A program made the position numbers and the translations under genes. From positions 722,704-786,703 of the forward strand of contig NZ_JARJHU010000008.1 of the NCBI RefSeq assembly GCF_029269825.1: a DNA stretch of 64,000 nucleotides, read 5' to 3'. Below, piece after piece: positions 1 through 7,103 of this stretch (position 1 is its first letter; each line of letters opens with the position of its first letter). This DNA is from Pedobacter sp. JY14-1. Its GTDB lineage: Bacteria; Bacteroidota; Bacteroidia; Sphingobacteriales; Sphingobacteriaceae. The notes under the pieces are model-generated. The model ran no database searches and was not told the DNA's origin. It saw only the letters and a program-made list of their open reading frames with translations.

Positions 1-1
1 C

Positions 2-457
2 ATTAAATTAGTCGAAGACGACGTCATTGAAATCCTGGAAAGCCAGGCGAACGAGTTTGCCGACTTTGCGAACAGCCTGGTCGACAAGGCAGATTATGCC
101 TATGCGCCCGGCAAGTGGACCATCCGCCAGCTCACAGGGCATATCGTTGACACGGAGCGCATCCTGGTCTATCGCCTCACCTGCTTCGCCCGCGGAGAAC
201 AACAAGCGCTTCCGGGCTTCGATGAAGACGAATACGTGAGCCACGCACACTTTGAAGACAGAAGCCTGCTTAGCCTGTCTCATGAGTTCAGCCTGCTCCG
301 GAAAGCTAACCTCTACCTTTTCCGCTCACTTACTGAGCAGGAGCTCAACCGCTCAGGCACCGCCTCGGGAAGAGAGATCAGTGTCCGGGCCCTGCTGTTT
401 GTCATAGCGGGGCATGTCATCCATCACACCAAGATCATTAAAGAGCGCTATCTTTAA
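2..457 (+). CDS. DinB-like (YfiT-type) metal-dependent protein, 5' partial
   Basis: The frame is open from base 2, so the start lies outside the window; 151 residues are visible. The segment PGKWTIRQLTGHIVDTER followed by a GxxxxLPGFDEDEYV stretch is the pattern of the DinB_2/YfiT four-helix family, and AGHVIHHTKIIKERYL at the end supplies the C-terminal helix. The His of GHIVD (visible residue 47) and the His cluster of GHVIHH fit the family's metal-binding triad. Family members act as thiol-S-transferases or hydrolases of unknown substrate, so the reaction cannot be told here. It converges on the Nudix gene. Confidence 0.85.
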   Translation: MKLVEDDVIEILESQANEFADFANSLVDKADYAYAPGKWTIRQLTGHIVDTERILVYRLTCFARGEQQALPGFDEDEYVSHAHFEDRSLLSLSHEFSLLRKANLYLFRSLTEQELNRSGTASGREISVRALLFVIAGHVIHHTKIIKERYL

Positions 458-478
458 GATCATCCCATTCGTCAACTG

Positions 479-937
479 TTAAGCCAGCAGGTCCGTCAGC
501 TGTTCCAGCAGCTGTACCTGTCGCTCATTGATCTTCCGGCGTGCTTCTTCGAGGGAAAACCAGCCAGCGCGGTCAACCTCTGGTATTTCCATATACCGTC
601 CCGAGCGCGGCGGCCATTCCATCGAAAAAGTATTACTTTTAAGGGCTGCAGGGTCAAAATCTCCTTCCACCGCCCAGCAGAACACCTGTTTACCACCCTT
701 TTGCAGCACTGGGGTCAACGCGATGAAATCCCCATCCGGCCTTAGCCCGGTCTCCTCCTCAAATTCCCGGATGGCCGTCATTAAAGGCGCTTCACCTTCC
801 TGATCTGCCTCGCCCTTAGGCACAGACCATACTCCCATGTCTTTGTTCTTAAAGAACGGTCCGCCTGGATGCACCAGCAGGAACTCCGGTTCGGCAGTCC
901 TTTTACGGTACATCAGTATACCAAAGCTTTTTTTCAT
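479..937 (-). CDS. NUDIX hydrolase
   Basis: 152-residue single-domain Nudix protein. The Nudix box is clear: VPKGEADQEGE at about residues 40-50 followed by AIREFEEETGL, giving the REUxEExGU metal-binding helix; there is one extra residue between the first Gly and the first Glu compared with the canonical GX5E spacing. The N-terminus (KKSFGILMYRKR) and the segment LLVHPGGPFFKNKDMGVWSVPKG resemble Nudix proteins of the diadenosine-polyphosphate/NTP type, but the substrate cannot be read from sequence. It is transcribed away from the small gene at 1025 and converges with the DinB-like gene. Confidence 0.9.
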   Translation of the reverse strand: MKKSFGILMYRKRTAEPEFLLVHPGGPFFKNKDMGVWSVPKGEADQEGEAPLMTAIREFEEETGLRPDGDFIALTPVLQKGGKQVFCWAVEGDFDPAALKSNTFSMEWPPRSGRYMEIPEVDRAGWFSLEEARRKINERQVQLLEQLTDLLA

Positions 938-1024
938 AGCCGCATTTAAACAACTGGTACCGGAATCCTGTTTTCCTTTCGCTATCTTTGACTTTAACCC
1001 GATGAATCCATCAATATAGCCGAA

Positions 1025-1207
1025 ATGATTCGCATTAACCAGGACACCCCCTCAGAAATACTCAACGACATCAAAAAAGGAGATCTCGTTACCGATACGT
1101 TCAGTAAGACCGGTATCGTTGAGGACATTTCCATTACCGATGACGGCCTTTATAAAATTTACACCTTTCTCCTGGTGACCGGCAGGAGCATTACCCTGAA
1201 GGTATAA
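1025..1207 (+). CDS. small hypothetical protein (60 aa)
   Basis: I do not recognise this protein. It encodes 60 residues with no signal peptide or membrane segment, mixed charge, and a predicted beta-rich C-terminal half (LYKIYTFLLVTGRSITLKV). A -7-like element TATCTTTG lies at 983-990, 34 bases upstream of the ATG, although no good -33 TTG accompanies it; that and the clean start just downstream of the divergent Nudix gene argue for a real gene. The function is unknown. Confidence 0.55.
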   Translation: MIRINQDTPSEILNDIKKGDLVTDTFSKTGIVEDISITDDGLYKIYTFLLVTGRSITLKV

Positions 1208-1284
1208 TCAGGCAACGCACAAATACCATATTTTATAGAGTACAAAAAAAATAATCAATATCTTTGGGCCAAAGATTTTTAACC

Positions 1285-1467
1285 ATGACAGAACAAGGAA
1301 ACAACAATACTTTCGACTGGGTTTATTATGTACTGGGCCTGATTGCGGGCATCGCCACTACACTGGCCATCACCGCTAATTTCTTCTGGGCCATTTTCGG
1401 CGGTATCCTGGGCTTTATTTTCGGTGCGATCTTCCTGAACGGCATCGTTAAGGGCAGGGAATACTAA
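1285..1467 (+). CDS. small membrane protein (60 aa)
   Basis: The ATG at 1285 gives 60 residues: a short polar N-terminus (MTEQGNNNTFDW), then two closely spaced hydrophobic Gly/Ala-rich segments (about residues 12-30 and 33-52) and a basic tail KGREY. This looks like a tiny inner-membrane hairpin protein. An in-frame TTG 21 bases upstream exists, but the -7-like element TATCTTTG at 1259-1266 overlaps that position and favours the ATG. The DUF2911 gene starts one base after its stop codon, so the two are probably co-translated. No function is recognised. Confidence 0.65.
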   Translation: MTEQGNNNTFDWVYYVLGLIAGIATTLAITANFFWAIFGGILGFIFGAIFLNGIVKGREY

Positions 1468-1468
1468 G

Positions 1469-2023
1469 ATGAAACGATCTGTCCTTATTGCATTCCTTAC
1501 CTGTGCGGCCACCATTTTACATGCACAGGACATCAAGTTTCCGGCACTGGACAGTAGCCCTGCAGATATCGTTTACTATCCGCTGAATGTAGCTAAGGCA
1601 AAAGATGCTGCTGTGCCACTGATCAAGGTCGTTTATTCACGTCCTTCCAAAAAGGGCAGGGAAGTCTTTGGCGTACTTGAACAATTCGGGAAGGTATGGC
1701 GGGCGGGAGCCAATGAAAATACCGAGATCCGCTTCTATAAGACTGCGACGATTGGCGGTAAAAAGATAAAAGCTGGCACCTACAGCCTCTTCGTTATTCC
1801 CAATAAAGACAAATGGACCATTATTATCAATAAGCAAACCGATAAATGGGGGGCATTTACCTACGATGAGACGAAGGACATCCTGCGTACAGATGTAGAA
1901 GTAAAGGCGCTGGACAAACCAATTGAAGTGATGTCCATAACCTTTACCACCCAGGCTTACGGGGCCAACCTGGTCATCGGCTGGGATAGCTCGATCGTAG
2001 AACTGCCCGTTACGATCAGATAA
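1469..2023 (+). CDS. DUF2911 family exported protein
   Basis: 184 residues beginning with a signal peptide (about residues 1-19, ending LHAQ). The body contains the DUF2911 features: VVYSRPSKKGREVFG, WRAGANENTEIRFYK, AGTYSLFVIPNKDKWTIIINK and a C-terminal AYGANLVIGWDSSIVELPV. Members are common in Bacteroidota, are predicted to be periplasmic or outer-membrane-associated beta-rich proteins, and have no known activity. It follows the 60-residue membrane gene by one base and is closed by a strong terminator. Confidence 0.88.
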   Translation: MKRSVLIAFLTCAATILHAQDIKFPALDSSPADIVYYPLNVAKAKDAAVPLIKVVYSRPSKKGREVFGVLEQFGKVWRAGANENTEIRFYKTATIGGKKIKAGTYSLFVIPNKDKWTIIINKQTDKWGAFTYDETKDILRTDVEVKALDKPIEVMSITFTTQAYGANLVIGWDSSIVELPVTIR

Positions 2024-2050
2024 CTACAATATTGCTGGTATAAAAAACAA

Positions 2051-2085
2051 AAAAGGGCCGAACGATCGTTCGGCCCTTTTTTTTT
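2051..2085 (+). terminator. Rho-independent terminator after the DUF2911 gene
   Basis: A perfect palindrome with GGGCCGAACG / CGTTCGGCCC arms, flanked by A4 on the left and a run of nine T on the right, starts 27 bases after the DUF2911 stop codon. Confidence 0.92.
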
Positions 2086-2150
2086 GCTGTCATTCTGACC
2101 TTTGTCAGCAAAAAGTCAACAAAGCAACAAAGCAAAAAAAAGCAGCCAAC

Positions 2151-2174
2151 TAATCAATCGATTGATTAATTTTG
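2151..2174 (+). promoter_or_regulatory. TetR-type operator overlapping the -7 element of the efflux operon
   Basis: Bases 2151-2168 form an 18-bp perfect palindrome, TAATCAATCGATTGATTA. Its right end overlaps a match to the Bacteroidota -7 consensus (TAATTTTG, 2167-2174). A bound dimer would cover the promoter of the downstream tetR-tolC-emrA-emrB operon, so autorepression is the simple inference. No clear -33 TTG is seen at the usual distance. Confidence 0.7.
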
Positions 2175-2272
2175 CGCCGTCAAAACATTAATATCCGGCG
2201 TGGGTTAAAGAGGTAATAAGAAAATGGCCTAGCCTGTAAAAACTGCACGGCAGAAAAGCAAAGAAGACAGAC

Positions 2273-2908
2273 ATGGAAAAGACAGACAAGAAAACCAGTA
2301 TCCTGACTGCGGCTGAGAAGCTGTTCTCGGAGCTGGGCTACGAGGCGACTTCGACCAGGCAGATCGCCCGGGAAGCCGGGGCGAACATGGCCATGATCAA
2401 CTATTACTTCGGCTCTAAGGAGGGCGTATTTATGGAAATCATGACCAGCCGCATCACGGCATTCAAACAGCAACTGAACGAAATCAGTCAGGGCAGCCTG
2501 ACAGGTATGGAAAAGCTGCTGAAGGTAGTGGAGGGTTATGCTGACCGTGTACTTTGCAACCATACTTTCCATAAGATGATGCACCGGGAACTCTCGCTGC
2601 CCCATCGCCCGGAAATGTTTACCAATATAGAAACGGCAATGGCCGACAATCAGGCCGTGATCGAAAAGATCATTTATGAGGGCATTGAAGATGGCAGTTT
2701 CCGGCCGGTAGATGTGCGTATGACGATACTCACGCTGATGGGGACGATCAGCAAAGTAGCTGTATCCCCCGCTAAGATCACCTCAGGCACAGGGCTTGAC
2801 ATCAATAATAAAAAAGACAGAAAGGTGATCACCGAGAGGCTGATTGCTCACCTGAAGGATCTGATCATAAATTATTTAAAACCTGAAAAGCAACAATTAA
2901 AACCATAG
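2273..2908 (+). CDS. TetR/AcrR family transcriptional regulator
   Basis: 211 residues. The N-terminal helix-turn-helix is typical of TetR (ILTAAEKLFSELGYEATSTRQIAREAG, then NMAMINYYFGSKEGVF, about residues 10-55); the rest is a helical ligand-binding domain without recognisable specificity. It is the first gene of a four-gene efflux operon, two bases before the tolC-like gene, and an 18-bp palindrome sits on the promoter about 105 bases upstream. The expected role is repression of its own operon, relieved by a transported compound. The inducer is unknown. Confidence 0.93.
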   Translation: MEKTDKKTSILTAAEKLFSELGYEATSTRQIAREAGANMAMINYYFGSKEGVFMEIMTSRITAFKQQLNEISQGSLTGMEKLLKVVEGYADRVLCNHTFHKMMHRELSLPHRPEMFTNIETAMADNQAVIEKIIYEGIEDGSFRPVDVRMTILTLMGTISKVAVSPAKITSGTGLDINNKKDRKVITERLIAHLKDLIINYLKPEKQQLKP

Positions 2909-2910
2909 AA

Positions 2911-4245
2911 ATGACACGCAATTTGTATAAAATCATTTTTTCAGTCTTGCTGATGCCCTCAGCGCTCTTTGCCCAGTTGGCCCCGGCCGCCGGACCGGTA
3001 AAAAAACTGGACCTTCCCGAAGCAATTTCCCTTGGGATCGCCAACAGCAAGAACCTGAAGCTATCCCAGGGCAAGATTGACGAGGCGGTTGCCAGACTGG
3101 CCACGGTAAGGGACAATGCGCTGCCTACGGCCAAAGCTTCATTTATGTACAACCATGCCGAGATTCCGACCAATAAACTAAGTATCGGTGGTGCGGATCC
3201 TATCCGACTGCCCAACCGGGCTGATGCTTTTGTAGGCACCGCCGCGGTGGAGGAACTGGTCTACGGAGGTGGCAAGCTGAAGTATGCAGAGGAATCGACC
3301 CGTCTGCTGACCGAAGTGGCCAGGCTGGATGCGGACAAAGATAAGGAGGAGATCAGCTATGCAGTGATCAATAGCTATTACTCCCTGTTCAAGGTCCTGC
3401 AAAGCAAGAAAGTCGTCAGGCAGAACCTGGAGGCGATCGCCGGACAGCTGAAGCAGGCACAGCGTTTTTTTGAGCAGGGCGTTGTGACCAAGAACGATGT
3501 GCTGCGCTTCCAGTTGCAGCAGGCCAATGTATCGCTGACCGAAATGGAGATTGAGAACAACCGCAAGATCATTAATTACAACCTGGATATCCTGCTGGGC
3601 CTGGATGAAGGCACGGAACTGCAGATCTCAGACCCCGACAACACACAGAGACCCGGCGGCACGCTGGACACCTATCTGGACATGGCCTATGGTAACCGCC
3701 AGGAACTGAAGCAACTGGACCTGCAAAACCGGGTAGCGGATGTATACATTAAATCGATCAGGGCGAACACCCTGCCGACCGTGGGCCTCGGCGCAAACCT
3801 GTACTATATCAACCCAAGCGGCAAGTTCATCCCGCCGGTTGACCAGTATATCCTTCCGATCACCCTGGGAGCCAATGTCTCCTGGAACATCGGCAACCTC
3901 TGGACGAATAAGAACAAGGTGAGTGAAGCCCGGGTACAACAAAAGAACGTAGTGCTTCAAAGGGACATCATATCTGACCAGGTGAAAAAGGAAGTGAACA
4001 AAAACTTTCAGGACTATCAGCTGGCACTTAACAAGATCAGGATACTGGAAACCTCGATCGCACAGGCCGCAGAAAACGACAAATTACTGGAATCGAAATA
4101 CAGGAACAACGTGGCATCAGCTATTGACCGCATCGACGCAGAAACATTGCTGTACCAGGCAAAGATCAACCTGGAGATCGCAAAGGCAGATGCCGGACTG
4201 GCTTATTATACGTTACTAAAATCTACAGGAAAAATCTCCCAATAA
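2911..4245 (+). CDS. TolC-family outer membrane efflux protein
   Basis: 444 residues with an N-terminal signal peptide (about 1-22, ending ALFAQ) and two outer-membrane-efflux-protein repeats rich in long amphipathic helices (for example QNLEAIAGQLKQAQRFFEQG with VVTKNDVLRFQLQQA). It provides the outer-membrane exit duct of a tripartite pump. It lies between the TetR gene (2-base gap) and the EmrA-like adaptor (21-base gap), so it is dedicated to this pump rather than shared. Confidence 0.93.
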   Translation: MTRNLYKIIFSVLLMPSALFAQLAPAAGPVKKLDLPEAISLGIANSKNLKLSQGKIDEAVARLATVRDNALPTAKASFMYNHAEIPTNKLSIGGADPIRLPNRADAFVGTAAVEELVYGGGKLKYAEESTRLLTEVARLDADKDKEEISYAVINSYYSLFKVLQSKKVVRQNLEAIAGQLKQAQRFFEQGVVTKNDVLRFQLQQANVSLTEMEIENNRKIINYNLDILLGLDEGTELQISDPDNTQRPGGTLDTYLDMAYGNRQELKQLDLQNRVADVYIKSIRANTLPTVGLGANLYYINPSGKFIPPVDQYILPITLGANVSWNIGNLWTNKNKVSEARVQQKNVVLQRDIISDQVKKEVNKNFQDYQLALNKIRILETSIAQAAENDKLLESKYRNNVASAIDRIDAETLLYQAKINLEIAKADAGLAYYTLLKSTGKISQ

Positions 4246-4266
4246 AAGACCATAACAAATACTGAA

Positions 4267-5310
4267 ATGACAACTGAAAAGAAAAAAAAGAGCAAAATAG
4301 TTCCCATCATACTGGCGGTACTCATCGTGATCGGCGCGATTTTCGGCATCAGGGAATATATCTATTACAGCCACCACGTCGATACGGACGACGCCCAGAT
4401 TGACGGGGACATCAGCCCGGTAGTAGCACGTGTAGGCGGTTACGTAGAGGACATCCGGTTCGAGGAAAATACCCGCGTGCAGGAAGGCCAGGTATTGGTA
4501 AAGCTGGATGACCGCGACTACAAGGTGAAACTGGAGCAGGCGGTGGCCGGACAAAAAGGCGCAAGCGCAGGGGTAACCGTATCGCAGTCACAGATTGCGG
4601 CAACAGCTGCAAACACGGCGACTGCCAGAGCCAATGCGGAGGCGGCAAGAGTGAAGATGGTACTGGCACAAAAAGACTTTGAGCGTTATGCAAACCTGAT
4701 TAAGGATGGCTCGATCACCCAGCAGGCCTTTGATCAGGCCAGGGCAACCAGGGAAGCCGCCGAAGCCGCCTACACCGCAGCAAAAGACCAGCTGGTCGCC
4801 GCTCAGAAACAGGTGGGCACAACCCAGAGCCAGCTTGCGGTCAGCAGCACAGGCGTTACCCAGCACCAGGCTGACGTGGATTTTGCTTCGCTGCAACTAG
4901 GTTATACCGAGATCAAGGCCCCGGCCACTGGTATAGTTACCAGGAAAAACGTGCAGAAAGGGCAGCTGGTCCAGGCAGGGCAGTCATTGTTTTCCATTGT
5001 GAACGAAAACAGCATTTATGTAACGGCTAACTTTAAGGAAACCCAGCTGGAAGATATCAGATCAGGCGCAAAAGTGAAGATAGAAGTGGATGCCTATCCC
5101 GCTGCGGATGTCCGGGGAGAAGTATACAATTTTGCGCCCATTACCGGCGCTAAGGGCTCTCTGTTACCCCCGGATAATGCCACCGGTAACTTCGTGAAAG
5201 TAGTACAGCGCGTTCCTGTAAAGATCAGGATCACCAATGCGCCTAAGGACATACTGGAAAAGCTGCGTCCGGGTATGAGTGTAAAAGTTTCTGTTTCTAT
5301 AAACGAATAG
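4267..5310 (+). CDS. EmrA/HlyD-type membrane fusion protein
   Basis: 347 residues: basic N-terminus, one membrane anchor (about residues 11-30), then the DTDDAQIDGDISPVVARVGGYV lipoyl-like half-motif of the EmrA type, a helical hairpin (about 85-200) and the second lipoyl/beta-barrel half (YTEIKAPATGIVTRKNVQKGQ, then the C-terminal barrel). It is a periplasmic adaptor joining the MFS pump to the TolC duct. It ends two bases before the MFS gene. The substrate is unknown; EmrAB-type pumps usually export hydrophobic drugs or uncouplers. Confidence 0.93.
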   Translation: MTTEKKKKSKIVPIILAVLIVIGAIFGIREYIYYSHHVDTDDAQIDGDISPVVARVGGYVEDIRFEENTRVQEGQVLVKLDDRDYKVKLEQAVAGQKGASAGVTVSQSQIAATAANTATARANAEAARVKMVLAQKDFERYANLIKDGSITQQAFDQARATREAAEAAYTAAKDQLVAAQKQVGTTQSQLAVSSTGVTQHQADVDFASLQLGYTEIKAPATGIVTRKNVQKGQLVQAGQSLFSIVNENSIYVTANFKETQLEDIRSGAKVKIEVDAYPAADVRGEVYNFAPITGAKGSLLPPDNATGNFVKVVQRVPVKIRITNAPKDILEKLRPGMSVKVSVSINE

Positions 5311-5312
5311 TA

Positions 5313-6860
5313 ATGGCCGAACATGGTTTAAAAAAGTGGATCATTACCTTCACGGTGATCACGGCTTCCTTACTGGAGCTGATCGATACCACCATCGTGA
5401 ACGTAGCGATACCACAGATACAGGGCAACCTGGGCGCTACCCTTGAGGACGTCGCCTGGTTGTCTACCGGCTATGCCGTAGCCAACGTCATCGTCTTACC
5501 GATGTCGGGCTGGCTGGGCAGCCGTTTCGGCAGGAAAAACTACTTTCTTGCCTCCATTATCCTTTTTACGATCGCTTCGTTCCTTTGCGGAAATGCGACC
5601 AGCCTGGAAGAGCTCATCGTCTTCCGTATCCTTCAGGGCCTTGCAGGTGGCGGGCTGATTTCCACTGCCCAGGCCATCCTGATCGAGACCTGGCCACGTG
5701 AAGATGTAGGTATCGCTACGGCCTTGTTCGGGCTTGGCGCAGTTGTCGGCCCTACCGTGGGGCCAACCATCGGCGGTTATCTGCTTGAGGTCAGCAACTG
5801 GCCCTGGATCTTTTATGTGAATATCCCTGTGGGCATACTCGCGGCCTATTGTACCTATACCTTTGTCAGGGAGACGCCGAAAGATGCGAAGGGCCTGCCG
5901 GTAGACTGGTGGGGCATCGCTTTGCTGGCCATTGCGGTAGGCAGCCTGCAAACAGTCCTGGAAAAGGGGGAGAGCGAAGACTGGTTTGCCACGCCTTACA
6001 TTACTGCACTCGCAGTTACCTCGGTAATCGGCCTGCTCTGCTTCATCTGGCGTGAAACCACGACCGACCACCCGATCGTAAATTTTAAGATCATGCGCCA
6101 CCGGAGCTTTTCCGTCGGCATGGTCACCTCCTTTATCCTCGGGTTCGGACTGTACGGTTCTGTATTCGTATTCCCCGTATTCTGCCAGAACCTGCTGGGC
6201 TTCTCACCCCTGCAGACCGGCGAACTCCTGTTCCCTGGTGGCCTTTGTACCATTATACTGATGCCTTTTATCGGGATGATGCTAAAAAAAGGCGTTCCGG
6301 CACAGTTCATGGCAGCAACGGGCATGCTGCTGTTCTTCGTATTCTGCTGGATGCTGAGCAAATCTACACTGGCTTCAGGTACAGGTGATTTCTTCCTGCC
6401 CCTGGTTATCCGCGGCGTAGGCATGGCCCTGCTCTTCGTACCGCTGACCACACTGGCGATACAGGACCTTAAGGGTCCGGAAATAGGTCAGGGCTCCGGC
6501 CTCAACAACATGATGCGGCAGCTGGGTGGCTCTTTCGGTATTGCTGCGCTGACCACACTGATCCATGTGCGCCAGGGTTTCCACAGGAGTAACCTGCTGG
6601 TCAACATCAACGAATACAATCCTGCTTTTACGGAGAGGTTTAACGGCTTCGTGAAGAACTTCATGGCCAAAGGTTATACTTACCTGGATGCCAAGACACT
6701 GGCTGCTAAAGCGATAGAAGGAACGGTAACCAAGCAGACCTTTCTGCTGACCTATTCCGATGCCTACTGGGTTGCCGGGATCATCCTGCTCTTCTCTATC
6801 CCGCTGGTATTCCTGCAAAAATTCAAGAAGAATGCGAACGTTCCTGCAGACGTACATTAA
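5313..6860 (+). CDS. DHA2-family MFS multidrug efflux pump (EmrB/QacA type)
   Basis: 515 residues, long enough for the 14 membrane helices of the DHA2 family. Recognisable motifs are GWLGSRFGRKNYFL (loop 2-3 motif A), RILQGLAGGGLIS (motif B, with its Arg) and LGAVVGPTVGPTIGGYL (motif C of drug:H+ antiporters). It is the proton-driven inner-membrane pump of the operon and is followed by a hairpin. Substrate specificity cannot be read. Confidence 0.94.
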   Translation: MAEHGLKKWIITFTVITASLLELIDTTIVNVAIPQIQGNLGATLEDVAWLSTGYAVANVIVLPMSGWLGSRFGRKNYFLASIILFTIASFLCGNATSLEELIVFRILQGLAGGGLISTAQAILIETWPREDVGIATALFGLGAVVGPTVGPTIGGYLLEVSNWPWIFYVNIPVGILAAYCTYTFVRETPKDAKGLPVDWWGIALLAIAVGSLQTVLEKGESEDWFATPYITALAVTSVIGLLCFIWRETTTDHPIVNFKIMRHRSFSVGMVTSFILGFGLYGSVFVFPVFCQNLLGFSPLQTGELLFPGGLCTIILMPFIGMMLKKGVPAQFMAATGMLLFFVFCWMLSKSTLASGTGDFFLPLVIRGVGMALLFVPLTTLAIQDLKGPEIGQGSGLNNMMRQLGGSFGIAALTTLIHVRQGFHRSNLLVNINEYNPAFTERFNGFVKNFMAKGYTYLDAKTLAAKAIEGTVTKQTFLLTYSDAYWVAGIILLFSIPLVFLQKFKKNANVPADVH

Positions 6861-6866
6861 TAAACA

Positions 6867-6895
6867 AACAGCCGGTAAGGTCTTTACCGGCTGTT
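6867..6895 (+). terminator. Hairpin terminator after the efflux operon
   Basis: A 12-bp stem, AACAGCCGGTAA / TTACCGGCTGTT, with a 5-base loop begins six bases after the emrB-like stop codon. The T-run after the stem is weak, so termination may be partial. Confidence 0.7.
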
Positions 6896-7103
6896 CTACC
6901 CCAAAAAATTAACAATTAATTTGCCCCGGGGCCTGCATTTATAAGGCCTGACGGGCAGATACGTTTAGAAATCTTTGTTTAACCTCTATGGTACTAAGTT
7001 ACAGATTTTTGAGAAACTATCAAATTTAAAATAATGGATGGCCCGGAGTGGGTTTTATGGATGATTTTTGGTAGCTTGGAGCGCGAAATAACACACACCA
7101 GAT

